Source of the DNA: Pseudomonadota bacterium
GTDB taxonomy: Bacteria > Pseudomonadota > Alphaproteobacteria > Sphingomonadales > Sphingomonadaceae
Direction: 5' to 3'
Length of the DNA stretch: 64,000 bases
NCBI GenBank assembly: GCA_021849075.1
Contig: JAJZTH010000006.1
Coordinates: 53,122-117,121, forward strand
Made by a program: the position numbers and the translations under genes. The notes under the pieces are model-generated. The model was not told where the DNA came from, did no database searches, and worked only from the letters and a program-made list of their open reading frames with translations. Shown piece by piece: positions 33,311 to 43,122 of the stretch. Positions within the stretch are counted from its first letter, which is position 1; each line of letters begins with the position of its first letter.

Positions 33311-35071
33311 TCAGCCGCGCGGGCGACGCGGCCCACCGGGGCCGCCGGGGCGCTTGGGGCCGCCCTTGAACGGACGAGCGGCATGGCCGCCCGGGCGCGG
33401 GCCGCGATCGTTCGGGCGGCCGCCAGCGCGCTTATGTTCGCGGGCCTGATCGCGCGGTGCGCCGTTGATCATTTCGAACGCGACATCCGCGCCTTCGTCA
33501 TTCGCTTCACCGCTGCGCTTCACCGCCGACAGGAAGCGGCTGACGATCGCCTTGGGGATTTCGAACATGGTTTCGTTGGTGGTGATGCGGATCGCGCCGA
33601 TATCCTGGCGCGACACATGGCCACGACGGCAGATCAGCGGCAGGATCCAGCGCGGATCGGCATTCTGGCGACGGCCAATGTCCATGCGGAACCACTGGGT
33701 GTCCTCAAAGCCGGGGCGCGGCCCGTCATTGCGCGCTGGGGCCTCGCTGCGGTCCAGCAGTTCCTCAGGCGCGGGCAGGGCGGCGCGGGCGCTCTTGACC
33801 AGCATTGCGGCGATTTCCTTGGCGGACTTTTCGGCCAGCAGTTCGGCGCCCAGCGCCCAATCCGCCTCGTCCAGTTCCGCCTTTTCCATCAGGGTCGACC
33901 GCAGGCGCAGATTATCCTGCTCCAGAATCGCTTCCTTGCTCGGCGGAGTGCCCCATTCGACCGGAATCTTCGCCCCGCGCAGCATCGATTCGACACGGCG
34001 ACGGCGCGGATAGGGGACGATCAGGACGGCCGTGCCCTTCTTGCCGGCGCGGCCGGTGCGGCCTGAACGGTGCTGCATCGTTTCGGCGTCGCGCGGCAGT
34101 TCGACATGGACCACCAGCGTCAGACTGGGCAAGTCGATGCCGCGCGCGGCGACGTCCGTCGCGACGCATACGCGCGCGCGCTTGTCGCGCAGAGCCTGCA
34201 GCGCATGGTTGCGCTCATTCTGGCTATGCTCGCCCGACAGCGCCACGGCGGCGAAGCCGCGCTCGGTCAGGCTGCTATGCAGGTGGCGCACATTGTCGCG
34301 CGTGGCGCAGAACAGAATGGCCGTCTCTGCTTCATGATAACGCAGCAGGTTCACCACCGCATTTTCGATGTCGGACGGGGCGACCGTCAGCGCCTGATAG
34401 CTGATATCACCATGGCCGCGTTCTTCGCTGACGGTGGAGATGCGCAGCGCGTCCTGCTGGTAGCGCTTGGCCATCGCCACGATCGGCTTGGGCATGGTGG
34501 CGGAGAAGAGCAGAGTGCGGCGGCCTTCCGGCGCGCTGTCGAGAATGCCTTCCAGATCCTCACGGAAGCCCATGTCGAGCATTTCGTCGGCTTCATCCAG
34601 CACCACGGTACGCATGGCCGACAGGTCCAGTGCGCCGCGTTCCAGATGGTCGCGCAGGCGGCCCGGCGTACCGACGACGATATGCGCGCCGTGCGACAGG
34701 CTGCGGCGTTCCTTGGCGGCGTCCATGCCGCCCACGCAGGTCGCGATGCGCGCGCGGGCCGCACCATAGAGCCATTCCAGTTCGCGGCTGACCTGCAGCG
34801 CCAGTTCGCGCGTCGGCGCGATCACCAGCGCCAGCGGAAGGCCGGCGACGGGCAGCTTTTCGCCTTCGCCCAGCAGTTCACCGGCCATGGCCAGGCCGAA
34901 TGCGACGGTTTTGCCCGATCCGGTCTGTGCCGACACCAGCAGATCGCGACCATGCGCTTCCTGCTGCGTCACTTCGGACTGTACGGGCGTCAGCGCTTCA
35001 TAACCCTTAGTAGTCAGCGCCTGTGACAGGAGGGCGGGGAGATGTTCAAATGCCATATTCTTGTTTTCCAT
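33311..35071 (-). CDS. DEAD-box RNA helicase with DbpA-type RNA-binding domain
   Basis: 586 residues. Q-motif region LSQALTTKGYEALTPVQSEV, motif I SAQTGSGKTVAFG, DEAD box VVLDEADEMLDMGF, SAT motif LLFSATMPKP, and HRSGRTGRAGKKG are all present. Residues about 450-530 match the DbpA/CsdA RNA-binding domain (FRMDIGRRQNADPRWILPLI). The tail is Gly/Pro/Arg-rich. This is the DeaD/CsdA group, involved in ribosome assembly and cold adaptation. The start may be 35071 (MENKNMAFEHLP) or 35056. Confidence 0.88.
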   Translation of the reverse strand: MENKNMAFEHLPALLSQALTTKGYEALTPVQSEVTQQEAHGRDLLVSAQTGSGKTVAFGLAMAGELLGEGEKLPVAGLPLALVIAPTRELALQVSRELEWLYGAARARIATCVGGMDAAKERRSLSHGAHIVVGTPGRLRDHLERGALDLSAMRTVVLDEADEMLDMGFREDLEGILDSAPEGRRTLLFSATMPKPIVAMAKRYQQDALRISTVSEERGHGDISYQALTVAPSDIENAVVNLLRYHEAETAILFCATRDNVRHLHSSLTERGFAAVALSGEHSQNERNHALQALRDKRARVCVATDVAARGIDLPSLTLVVHVELPRDAETMQHRSGRTGRAGKKGTAVLIVPYPRRRRVESMLRGAKIPVEWGTPPSKEAILEQDNLRLRSTLMEKAELDEADWALGAELLAEKSAKEIAAMLVKSARAALPAPEELLDRSEAPARNDGPRPGFEDTQWFRMDIGRRQNADPRWILPLICRRGHVSRQDIGAIRITTNETMFEIPKAIVSRFLSAVKRSGEANDEGADVAFEMINGAPRDQAREHKRAGGRPNDRGPRPGGHAARPFKGGPKRPGGPGGPRRPRG

Positions 35072-35170
35072 CGGTAAAAGCGACCCGCCATTCCCGACGG
35101 ATACAGTGTGACCTTTCATGCTCCCCGTAACAGGCAGCCCGGAAGGTGGTCATGCTTCCGGTTCCAAAAT

Positions 35171-35221
35171 CCTCCCCATTGTCGGGGAAGGGACCGCCAG
35201 CGTCGCTGGTGGTGGAGGGGT
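35171..35221. repeat. Palindromic repeat upstream of the DEAD-box gene
   Basis: CCTCCCCATTGTCGGGG at the left and a matching GGTGGTGGAGGGG at the right flank a GCCAGCGTCGCTGG stem. It is a CTCCCC-type intergenic palindrome; it lies between the DEAD-box start and rplA terminator and has no coding potential. Confidence 0.6.
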
Positions 35222-35290
35222 GTCCCCCTGCGTCGGACCATGGGTCCGCCATCCCTTTTCTCATGAAGGGATAGTCTCACAAAATAAGAA

Positions 35291-35323
35291 GGCCGCCTTC
35301 CCCCGCAAGGAGAGAAGGCGGCC
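35291..35323 (-). terminator. Terminator of rplK-rplA
   Basis: GGCCGCCTTC (35291-35300) and GAAGGCGGCC (35314-35323) are perfect complements with a 13-nt loop. On the minus strand the stem is followed by TTCTTATTTTG. It lies 25 nt beyond the rplA stop. Confidence 0.85.
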
Positions 35324-35347
35324 CCTTTATCACTTATCCGTGCAGGA

Positions 35348-36046
35348 TCAGATCGAAGCGACTTCCGCCACGTCGACCTTCACGCCCGGGCCCATCGAGG
35401 ACGACAGGGCGATCTTGCGGACATATTTGCCCTTCGAACCCGACGGCTTCGCCTTGACGATCGCGTCGACGAAGGCGTCGAAATTCTTGCGCAGGTCTTC
35501 GGCGGTGAAGCTCGACTTGCCGAGGCCAGCATGGATGATGCCGGCCTTTTCGACGCGGAATTCGATCTGACCACCCTTGGCGGCCTTCACGGCTTCGGCG
35601 ACGTTCGGCGTCACGGTGCCCAGCTTCGGGTTCGGCATCAGGCCCTTGGGGCCCAGAACCTTACCCAGGCGACCTACCAGGCCCATCATGTCGGGGGTGG
35701 CGATCACGCGCTGGAAGTCGATGTTGCCGGCCTGGATCGATTCGAGCAGGTCTTCGGCGCCCACGATGTCGGCACCGGCGTCGAGCGCCTGCTGGGCCTT
35801 GTCGTTACGAGCGAACACGGCGACGCGAACGTCCTTGCCGGTGCCGGCGGGCAGGGTGACGACGCCACGGACCATCTGGTCAGCGTGACGGGGATCGACG
35901 CCCAGGTTGATCGCGATTTCGACGCTTTCGTCGAACTTGGCGGTCGCATGGGTCTTGATCAGGCCCAGCGCTTCGTCAACGCCGTGCAGCTTGTCCTTGT
36001 TGATCGCCGCGGCCAGGGTCTTCGCCTTCTTCGTCTGCTTTGCCAT
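35348..36046 (-). CDS. rplA: 50S ribosomal protein L1
   Basis: 232 residues. Canonical bacterial L1 with [54 protein letters not shown] and [20 protein letters not shown]. It binds the L1 stalk of 23S rRNA and in many bacteria represses its own rplKA mRNA. It follows rplK by 4 nt. rplJ and rplL are not downstream; a terminator is, so rplKA forms a short unit here. Confidence 0.98.
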   Translation of the reverse strand: MAKQTKKAKTLAAAINKDKLHGVDEALGLIKTHATAKFDESVEIAINLGVDPRHADQMVRGVVTLPAGTGKDVRVAVFARNDKAQQALDAGADIVGAEDLLESIQAGNIDFQRVIATPDMMGLVGRLGKVLGPKGLMPNPKLGTVTPNVAEAVKAAKGGQIEFRVEKAGIIHAGLGKSSFTAEDLRKNFDAFVDAIVKAKPSGSKGKYVRKIALSSSMGPGVKVDVAEVASI

Positions 36047-36050
36047 GGTC

Positions 36051-36482
36051 TTAGCCCTCCACCACGTCGAGGCCCATCGCGCGGGCGGAGCCTTCGATGA
36101 TCTTCGTCGCTGCGTCGATGTCGTTCGCGTTCAGGTCGACCATCTTCGACTGGGCGATTTCAGCGAGCTGGGTGCGGGTGATCTTGCCGGCGACAACCTT
36201 GCCCGGTTCCTTGGAACCCGACTTCAGGTTGATGGCCTTCTTGATCAGGAAGGTCGCGGGCGGCTGCTTCGTGGTGAAGGTGAAGCTGCGGTCCGCATAG
36301 ACGGTGATGATGGTGGGCAGCGGGGTGCCCTTGTCCATGCCGGCCGTCTGGGCGTTGAACGCCTTGCAGAATTCCATGATGTTCACGCCGCGCTGACCCA
36401 GGGCAGGGCCGATCGGCGGGGCGGGCTTTGCGTCTCCAGCGGGCACCTGGAGTTTGATATAGCCCGTAATCTTCTTGGCCAT
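36051..36482 (-). CDS. rplK: 50S ribosomal protein L11
   Basis: 143 residues. [42 protein letters not shown] and the C-terminal rRNA-binding domain ([20 protein letters not shown]) are diagnostic. It forms the base of the GTPase-associated centre. The start at 36482 is used; a GTG two codons upstream is unlikely. Confidence 0.98.
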   Translation of the reverse strand: MAKKITGYIKLQVPAGDAKPAPPIGPALGQRGVNIMEFCKAFNAQTAGMDKGTPLPTIITVYADRSFTFTTKQPPATFLIKKAINLKSGSKEPGKVVAGKITRTQLAEIAQSKMVDLNANDIDAATKIIEGSARAMGLDVVEG

Positions 36483-36693
36483 TGTCACTCACTCTTTAGC
36501 TGGGCGACCTGCAAGCATGCCGCCCGGTTCAAGTTTAGCGGTCGAACGGTCGTCACGAAAACGACCTCCCGCACATGGTCCTTGCCGCCCGGGGACGGCA
36601 TGGAAGCGCGGGCCTATAGCGATGTTCGTCCTGAAAGGAAAGGGGGTCTGTCGACATGTGCGACCAACCCCTGTTCGACCTGCTCTTTACAGC

Positions 36694-36730
36694 AAAAAGG
36701 GTCGCCGATCCGAGGATGGGCGACCCTTTT
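36694..36730 (-). terminator. Terminator after nusG
   Basis: AAAAGGGTCGCC (36695-36706) and GGCGACCCTTTT (36719-36730) are perfect complements around a 12-nt loop. On the minus strand a T-run follows. It separates secE-nusG from rplK-rplA. Confidence 0.9.
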
Positions 36731-36753
36731 GAAAGCCTGCCTTGCGGCGGACG

Positions 36754-37290
36754 TTACTTCGACAGTTCGACCTGCTCGAAGTCCAGTTCGACCGGGGTGG
36801 CGCGACCGAAGATCGACACCGACACCTTGACGCGGTTCTTTTCGAAATCCAGTTCCTCGACCACGCCGTTGAAGCTGGCGAAGGGGCCGTCCAGCACCTT
36901 GACGCTGTCGCCGATTTCGTAATCGACATTGACCTTGTGCTTGGGGGCGGCTTCGGCTTCCTTCTGGGCGCCGAAATAGCGGGCGGCGTCGGCTTCGCTG
37001 ATCGCCTGCGGCTTGCCGCTCGATCCCAGGAAGCCCGTCACCTTGGGCGTGTTCTTGACCAGATGGTAGATGTCGTCGTTCATCGCCAGCTTGGCGAGAA
37101 CATAGCCGGGCATGAACTTGCGCTCTACCTGGACCTTCTTGCCGCGCTTCACTTCGGTCACGGTTTCGGTGGGCACTTCCACCTGTTCGACCAGTTGGGA
37201 GAGGCCCATGCGCTCGGCTTCGGACAGGATCGATTCCTTGACCTTGTTTTCGAAGCCCGAATAGGCGTGGATGATGTACCAGCGCGCCAT
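36754..37290 (-). CDS. nusG: Transcription termination/antitermination protein NusG
   Basis: 178 residues. NGN domain starts ARWYIIHAYSGFENKVKESI; FMPGYVLAKLAMND is the family signature near residue 62; the KOW domain has GDSVKVLDGPFASFNGVVEELD near 128. It binds RNA polymerase and Rho or S10. It follows secE as in most bacteria. Confidence 0.97.
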   Translation of the reverse strand: MARWYIIHAYSGFENKVKESILSEAERMGLSQLVEQVEVPTETVTEVKRGKKVQVERKFMPGYVLAKLAMNDDIYHLVKNTPKVTGFLGSSGKPQAISEADAARYFGAQKEAEAAPKHKVNVDYEIGDSVKVLDGPFASFNGVVEELDFEKNRVKVSVSIFGRATPVELDFEQVELSK

Positions 37291-37347
37291 GTTACCGTCT
37301 CAAACTCCCGCATAGCGATTTCCTGGGAAATCGCGGCAATCAAAAAA

Positions 37348-37554
37348 TTAAGCCTGGCCGGCCGCGAGGCTCAGCAGCCACTGAACGATCGCGCCGAAGA
37401 AGGTGTCGATGCCGAAGAAGAAGAGGCCCAGCAGCGTGGTCATGATCACGACCATCACGCCAGTCATCACCGTTTCGCGACCGGTCGGCCACACGATCTT
37501 CTTCGCTTCGGTCTGCACCTGATTGACGAATTCGCCGGGGGAAACCTTCGCCAT
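37348..37554 (-). CDS. secE: Preprotein translocase subunit SecE
   Basis: 68 residues, the short single-span SecE form. SPGEFVNQVQTEAKKIVWPTG is the conserved amphipathic helix, followed by one transmembrane helix (VMVVIMTTLLGLFFFGID). It clamps SecY in the inner membrane. The start at 37554 matches the family; tRNA-Trp lies about 170 nt upstream, the standard order. Confidence 0.95.
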   Translation of the reverse strand: MAKVSPGEFVNQVQTEAKKIVWPTGRETVMTGVMVVIMTTLLGLFFFGIDTFFGAIVQWLLSLAAGQA

Positions 37555-37725
37555 CGCCTGCCTTCTTGCACCTTGAACCAACACAAATTCGCGAAGCAAC
37601 AGTCCGCCCTCCCGATCCCGCTCTGTTCGGCGTCCGGGGGTGGGACCGCATACTCCGCGATCAAATCCGCTAAGCGCACCTAGCCGCGAACCCATGGTTT
37701 TTCAAGGGTTCGCGGCCAGTTCGCT

Positions 37726-37801
37726 TGGCAGGAGTGGAGGGACTCGAACCCCCGGCATTCGGTTTTGGAGACCGACGCTCTACCAACTGAGCTACACTCC
37801 T
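37726..37801 (-). tRNA. tRNA-Trp (anticodon CCA)
   Basis: On the minus strand the acceptor stem AGGAGTG/CACTCCT, D-arm GCTCAGTTGGTAGAGC, anticodon stem-loop CGGTCTCCAAAACCG (CCA anticodon) and T-arm GGGGGTTCGAGTCCCTC fold properly. Discriminator base is G and CCA is encoded (37726-37728). It precedes secE, as in many bacteria. Confidence 0.97.
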
Positions 37802-37864
37802 GCACTGGCCGGAGCCAGCGAAGGAGGGCGCTTTAGCGTGGCCGTGCAGGGAGGGCAAGCGCCA

Positions 37865-38782
37865 TTATGCCGCTTTTTGCAATGGCTCGGCGACTTGGGT
37901 GTCGGCACTGGTCTGCCGTTCGGCTTCGGCGTTGATCTGCGCGCCCAGCAACACGACATAGGCGGATACGAACAGCCACAGTTGCAGCACGACCACGGCG
38001 CCCAGTGATCCATAGGTTTCGTTGTAATTGCCGAAGCGCGAGACGTAGAAGGATACGCCCAGCGTCACCACCAGCCAGAAGAGCGTGGCGGTTACTGATC
38101 CGACCGTCAGCCATTGCCACTGCGCTCTGCGCCGGTGCGGCCCGAACCGGTAGATCAGCGCAAATATGGCGCTCGCCAGCAAGCCGGCGCACACCCATGT
38201 CGCCGCCTTGATGGCAAAGATCACGCCGCTGCCCCATCCCGTCAGCAGTTTCTGGACAAGGCCGATGATCGTCGCGGTGATGACGCCCGCCACCACCACC
38301 AGCACGGCGGAAAAGGTGATGCCCATCGACACGCGATAGAGGGCGATGATCCCGCGCGATTCTTTCGACGCATAGACGATATTGAGCGCCTCCATGATCG
38401 CCGTCGCTGCGCGCGTTGCGCCATAGACGGCCAGCGCCAGCGCCATGATGAGGCCCAGACCAGTGGTCCCCTTCGCGGCGGACACCACGCCAATCAACTG
38501 ATCGTTGATGATCTGGGCGGCGTCGCGTGGAACCACGGTGATGATCGCAGCCATGTGCCGTTGGACCAATGAGGGGTCGCCGATCAGCCCATAGGTCAGC
38601 ACCACCGCCGCCAGCAGCGGCGCGATCGACAGGAAGGCGTAATAGGCGACGCCCGCCGACAACAGGCCCAGATGATTGCCCGACATGGCGGCGTAGACAC
38701 GCTTCAATATCTCCCACCAAGCGCGGGGCGGGATTTTCCATGGCGCGTCGACATGCACCTGTTGCGCGATTCGGTCCGTCAT
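37865..38782 (-). CDS. YihY/virulence factor BrkB family membrane protein
   Basis: 305 residues with six hydrophobic segments. LLSAGVAYYAFLSIAPLLAAVVL near residue 40, YGATRAATAIMEALNIVY near 115 and NYNETYGSLGAVVVLQLWLFVSAYVVLLGAQINAEAE near the end are strong family marks. Function is unresolved (once called ribonuclease BN in error; some members are proposed transporters). The N-terminus has a cytoplasmic WEILKRVYAAM stretch. Confidence 0.9.
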   Translation of the reverse strand: MTDRIAQQVHVDAPWKIPPRAWWEILKRVYAAMSGNHLGLLSAGVAYYAFLSIAPLLAAVVLTYGLIGDPSLVQRHMAAIITVVPRDAAQIINDQLIGVVSAAKGTTGLGLIMALALAVYGATRAATAIMEALNIVYASKESRGIIALYRVSMGITFSAVLVVVAGVITATIIGLVQKLLTGWGSGVIFAIKAATWVCAGLLASAIFALIYRFGPHRRRAQWQWLTVGSVTATLFWLVVTLGVSFYVSRFGNYNETYGSLGAVVVLQLWLFVSAYVVLLGAQINAEAERQTSADTQVAEPLQKAA

Positions 38783-38844
38783 GGCTGTCCCCTGCTGTTC
38801 ACTAGGGCAAGCGCATAAGGCGGGTGCGCGGTTCCGTCAGGCTA

Positions 38845-39765
38845 TCAATGCGCGATGACCCGGACTGCGAACGCCGCTGCGGCCGCGCGCGTTTCCACAC
38901 CCAGCTTTTCGAAAATCTGCTCCAGATGCTTGTTCACCGTGCGTGGGCTGATCGCCAATATCTCGCTGATGACGCGATTGGGCTTGCCATAGCTGATCCA
39001 CAGCAGAACTTCCGCCTCGCGCTGGGTCAGGCCGAAATGGCTTTGCAATCGGCCGATGTCGGCCTGTGGGTCGAGGTGGTTCAGACGGATCAATATTTCG
39101 TCGCGACGGGGGCGGCCGACGATGATCAACTCCACTGCATCGCCCTGTCCGCTGTCCGCCTTGGCCGTGGCGCCAGCGGGTAGATCGTCACCTAACAGCC
39201 GTCCGACCGCCGGGCGCAGCAGGGCAGGGGGCGTCGCATCGCCGCGCGACCAGTCCGGGGCCAGCGCCTCCATCAGTTTCTCCGCGCCGGGCGTGCTCCA
39301 GCGCAATTGCCCGTCGGTCGCGACCGCAATCAGGTTGCGTCCGGTCGCGTCGAGCGCGAATTGCCCGCCCTGGGTCTGGCGCGCATTGGCCATATGGACC
39401 CGCACGCGGGCCAGCAATTCCTCGACTACGATGGGCTTGCGCACATAATCGACGCCGCCGGCCTCCAGCGCATGGACGACATGTTCGCTCTCGGTCAGTC
39501 CGGTCATGAAGATGATCGGGATCGGCGCACCGGCCGGCATTTGCTTGATCGCGCGGGTGGTTTCGAACCCGTCCAGCCCTGGCATCACCGCATCCATCAG
39601 GATCAGGTCGGGCGCGACATGCGCCATCAGTTCCAGTGCGGCATCGCCGCTGGTGGCGATCAGTACGGAGATGTTCGCCGCCTCCAGCGTGTCTGTCAGG
39701 AAACGCAGCGATTCGGGCGTGTCGTCCACGACGAGGACGGTGTCTTGGTGGGAAGGCGTGTTCAT
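38845..39765 (-). CDS. Response regulator with LuxR-type HTH, partner of the transporter-kinase
   Basis: 306 residues. Receiver domain at 1-125: VLVVDDTPES, phospho-acceptor Asp58 in LILMDAVMPGLDG, and Lys near 107 in VRKPI. A central linker (about 135-230) has a short PAS-like feel (DGQLRWSTPGAEKLMEAL). The C-terminus is a NarL/LuxR HTH: LTQREAEVLLWISYGKPNRVISEILAISPRTVNKHLEQIFEKLG. Its start overlaps the kinase gene stop by 4 nt, so it is the likely phosphotransfer partner. It ends the minus-strand urease run. DNA targets are unknown. Confidence 0.9.
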   Translation of the reverse strand: MNTPSHQDTVLVVDDTPESLRFLTDTLEAANISVLIATSGDAALELMAHVAPDLILMDAVMPGLDGFETTRAIKQMPAGAPIPIIFMTGLTESEHVVHALEAGGVDYVRKPIVVEELLARVRVHMANARQTQGGQFALDATGRNLIAVATDGQLRWSTPGAEKLMEALAPDWSRGDATPPALLRPAVGRLLGDDLPAGATAKADSGQGDAVELIIVGRPRRDEILIRLNHLDPQADIGRLQSHFGLTQREAEVLLWISYGKPNRVISEILAISPRTVNKHLEQIFEKLGVETRAAAAAFAVRVIAH

Positions 39766-42700
39766 CGGGCGGCCCTTATGGTTCTGATCAGCCCCTTGAG
39801 GTCGAAACGGTCGAGATGGGCTAGGAGGCGGCGGGCCAGCGGCTGCGCAGTGGGCACGGCTTGCTCCAGTGCGCGGATGCTGGCTTCGATGCCGCGGACA
39901 TGGCCGATGATCGCCTTCTGCTCAATATCGGCCAGAATCGGAACGGCCTCTTCCGGCAACGGCGTCAAGACGTCATCCTCGCTGGTGACGGGCGGCGTCG
40001 GCGGCGCATCACCGGTCCAACGGATATGCAACTGGTCGGCGATCGCATCGAGCAGCGCGTCAAGATCGACCGGTTTCATCAGGAACATGTCATGCGCCGC
40101 GCGCCCGTCGCCGCCGCGATGATATTCATGGGCATTGGCCGACACCATGATGATGCGCACCGCGCCGCCCAGCGTTTCGCGCAGGGCGCGGCATACGTCC
40201 CAGCCGGATTCGCCGGGCATGCTGATATCCAGCAGCACGATGTCGGGCTGTTCTCGAACCGCAATCTCTAGCCCAGCGCGACCGCTCAGGGCCTCCAGCA
40301 CGGCAAAGTCGAGCGGCTCCAGCAACCCGCGCAGCACCGCCACCTGGCTTGCATCGTCGTCGATCAGCAAAACCTTGCGCCTCTGCCCTTCATAGCCTCG
40401 GACGCGCTCGACCGGCTCATTGTCGGCGGTCTGGCTGGCGACATGGCCCAGCATCAGCCGCATGGTGAATTGCGTGCCCCGATCTGGCTGGCTGACGACC
40501 GACAGGTCGCCGCCCAATATCTGCGCCAGCGCCTGCGTGATGGCGAGGCCCAGGCCAATGCCCTTCTGGCGCTGGGCGTCGGGATTGGAGCCGCGCTCGA
40601 ACGGGTCGAAAATGCGCTTCAGGTCATCGGGCGCAATGCCGATGCCTGTGTCGATAATGTCGAAGGTCGCCATCTGGCTGCGATAGGCTACGCGGAATGT
40701 GACCGATCCGCTGCGCGTGAACTTGATCGCGTTGGACAACAGGTTGATCAGGATCTGGCGGAGCCTTTTCTGATCGGTTCGCACGAAATCGGGCAGTTTT
40801 TCGGGCCGTTCGTACAGGAATTCGATCCCCTTGGCCTGCGCTTGCGGGCGGAACATGTTGGCGATCTGGTCGACAAAGGGGGACAGGCGGACCGTTTCGC
40901 TGCTGATGCGCAACACGCCGCTTTCCACCTGGCTGATGTCCATCAGCCCTTCGACCAGATTGGTCAGATGCTCGGCGCTGCGGTGGATGACCTTGGCGGC
41001 TTCGACCGGGGCGATTTCATGGCCGCGCTCCATCAACTGGGCATAGCCATAGATGGAATTGAGGGGCGAGCGGATTTCATGGCTGACGCTGACCAGATAG
41101 CGGCTCTTGGCGGCGTTGGCGGCCTCGGCCGCTTCCTTAGCGCGTTGCAGTTCCGCGCCGGTCACATCATGGGCGATGACTTCTTCCATCAGCTTCTGCA
41201 CATGATGCTCGCTTTCCTGCATCGCCGTGCGCCGGCTCTGATGCGCCAGCACGATCATCCAGGCGATTACGCCGCCAAATAGCGAGAAAAGCAGGAACAG
41301 TCCCAGCATCAGGCTGGAAGTCTGGGCGGCGATGGAGGGCGCCCCCCGTGCGACCTGCCAGCCTATCCCACCCATCAACGCGCCATTGGCCAGCGTGATG
41401 ATCGTCATCACCGCAATGAAATGGCCGACCGGCGTATGAACATGGGTGGCGACGGCGCGGGGGAGGAGCCGCTCCAGCCAGCGCGCGGCCTGCTGCGTTG
41501 CCCGGCTGTCGGTCTTGCAGCGATCATGGCAGCGCGCCTCCAGCGTGCAGCACAGCGAGCAGATGGGCGCGGCATACATGGGGCAATGCGCCATATCGGC
41601 ATGCTGAAAGGCGTTTTCGCAGATGATGCAGGTCTGGGTGCTACTGCCAGCGGGCCAGTGGGACCGGCGGGCGATATAGTAGCGGCCATGGGTGATGAGC
41701 GCGATGATGGGCGCGCTGGTGAAGGCGACGGCCATACCGATAACTGGCGCAAAGGCGCGGGCGATGTCGCCCAGCAGGCCGAAATGGGCGAGGCCGGACA
41801 CCGAAATAGACAATAGCATCGCGCCGATGCCGACGGGGTTGATGTCGAACAGATGGGCGCGTTTGAATTCGATGCCGGCAGGGGAGAGGCGCAGCGGCTT
41901 CGAGATCATCAGGTCGGCCGCCAGCGCCCCGATCCACCCCGCCGCAACTGTCGCATAGAGAATCAAGATCGCCTCGATGGCGTCGAAAATGCCGACTTCC
42001 ATCAGCAAAAGCGCCAGAAGGACGTTGAAGATCAGCCATACGACACGGCCAGGATGGCTGTGCGTCAGCCGGGCGAAGAAGTTCGACCAGGCGATCGACC
42101 CGGCATAGGCGTTGGTGACGTTGATCTTGAGCTGGCAGATGATGACGAACAGGCCGGTCAGGATCAGAGACAGGCCGGCATGGCCCGACATGGCAGTGTA
42201 GATGCCTTCGAACATCGCGGTCGGGCTGGATGCTTCGCTTTGCGCCGCTGCGCTCTTCACCAGAAAATGGGCGAGCCAACTGCCCAGCAACAGCTTCATG
42301 CCGCCGATCAGCGTCCAGCCGGGGCCACCGGCCAGCATCGCCGTCCACCATCTGCCCCGGCCGATCTTCGCCTTGGCGGGCAGGAAGCGCAGATAGTCGG
42401 CCTGTTCGCCAATCTGGGGGAGCAGGGAAAGGAGGGTGGAGAGGGCGAAGCCGAAATAGAGCAGGCTGACGCTGCCGTCCTTCGCGCCCAACTGGCCGGT
42501 GAACTGGCTCCACTGCGCCAACGCTTGCGGCCCGGACCAGAATATATAGGCGATCGGCGCAACCTGAAGCACGATCCAGAACGCCTGTGTCGCATTCTGG
42601 AAGCGGGTGATGGCGCTCATGCCGTAAAGCGCGATGGGGATGACGACGAGTGCGCTCACCAGATAGGCGACGCTCATCGGCATGCCGGTCATGGCTTTGA

Positions 42701-43121
42701 GCGCAACCGCCATGATCGTCGCTTCCACCGAAAACAGCAGGAAAGTAAAGCTGGCGTAGATCAACGAAGTCAGGGTGGAGCCAAGATAACCAAAGCCCGC
42801 GCCGCGCGTCAGCAGATCGATGTCCAGGCCATGTTTTGCGGCATGATAGGCGATTGGCAGGCCAATGACGAACATCAAGGCGACGGCGGCGGCGATGGCG
42901 GCGACGCTGTTGGCAAAGCCGTATGTCAGGGTAATGGATGCGCCGATCGCCTCACAGGCGAGGAAGGCGGTCGCGCCGATGGCGGTGTTGGCGACCTGCC
43001 CCGCCGTCCAGCGCCGCGCGCTGTCGGCGGTGTAGCGCAGGGCATAGTCCTCCAATGTCTGGCTGGCGACCCACTTATTGTAGAGCCGCTTTTCGCGCAG
43101 GACATAGGCGGCGCGGTCCAT
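39762..43121 (-). CDS. NCS1-like transporter fused to hybrid histidine kinase and receiver
   Basis: 1119 residues. Residues about 1-480 form about 12 membrane helices resembling NCS1 nucleobase/allantoin permeases (SQTLEDYALRYTADSARRW, then GQVANTAIGATAFLACEAIG). Residues 498-535 hold eight cysteines (C498xxC501, C513, C521xxC524C525, C531, C535), probably a cytoplasmic metal site. Two more helices follow, then DHp with SVSHEIRSPLNS (His681), HATPase (NLLSNAIKFT, DIIDTGIGI, GIGLGLA) and a receiver with Asp965. The last 55 residues form a small helical tail. It begins 1 nt after ureG and overlaps the regulator by 4 nt. Transport may have been kept or turned into sensing; the ligand is unknown. 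Confidence 0.85.
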   Translation of the reverse strand: MDRAAYVLREKRLYNKWVASQTLEDYALRYTADSARRWTAGQVANTAIGATAFLACEAIGASITLTYGFANSVAAIAAAVALMFVIGLPIAYHAAKHGLDIDLLTRGAGFGYLGSTLTSLIYASFTFLLFSVEATIMAVALKAMTGMPMSVAYLVSALVVIPIALYGMSAITRFQNATQAFWIVLQVAPIAYIFWSGPQALAQWSQFTGQLGAKDGSVSLLYFGFALSTLLSLLPQIGEQADYLRFLPAKAKIGRGRWWTAMLAGGPGWTLIGGMKLLLGSWLAHFLVKSAAAQSEASSPTAMFEGIYTAMSGHAGLSLILTGLFVIICQLKINVTNAYAGSIAWSNFFARLTHSHPGRVVWLIFNVLLALLLMEVGIFDAIEAILILYATVAAGWIGALAADLMISKPLRLSPAGIEFKRAHLFDINPVGIGAMLLSISVSGLAHFGLLGDIARAFAPVIGMAVAFTSAPIIALITHGRYYIARRSHWPAGSSTQTCIICENAFQHADMAHCPMYAAPICSLCCTLEARCHDRCKTDSRATQQAARWLERLLPRAVATHVHTPVGHFIAVMTIITLANGALMGGIGWQVARGAPSIAAQTSSLMLGLFLLFSLFGGVIAWMIVLAHQSRRTAMQESEHHVQKLMEEVIAHDVTGAELQRAKEAAEAANAAKSRYLVSVSHEIRSPLNSIYGYAQLMERGHEIAPVEAAKVIHRSAEHLTNLVEGLMDISQVESGVLRISSETVRLSPFVDQIANMFRPQAQAKGIEFLYERPEKLPDFVRTDQKRLRQILINLLSNAIKFTRSGSVTFRVAYRSQMATFDIIDTGIGIAPDDLKRIFDPFERGSNPDAQRQKGIGLGLAITQALAQILGGDLSVVSQPDRGTQFTMRLMLGHVASQTADNEPVERVRGYEGQRRKVLLIDDDASQVAVLRGLLEPLDFAVLEALSGRAGLEIAVREQPDIVLLDISMPGESGWDVCRALRETLGGAVRIIMVSANAHEYHRGGDGRAAHDMFLMKPVDLDALLDAIADQLHIRWTGDAPPTPPVTSEDDVLTPLPEEAVPILADIEQKAIIGHVRGIEASIRALEQAVPTAQPLARRLLAHLDRFDLKGLIRTIRAAR

Positions 43122-43122
43122 A

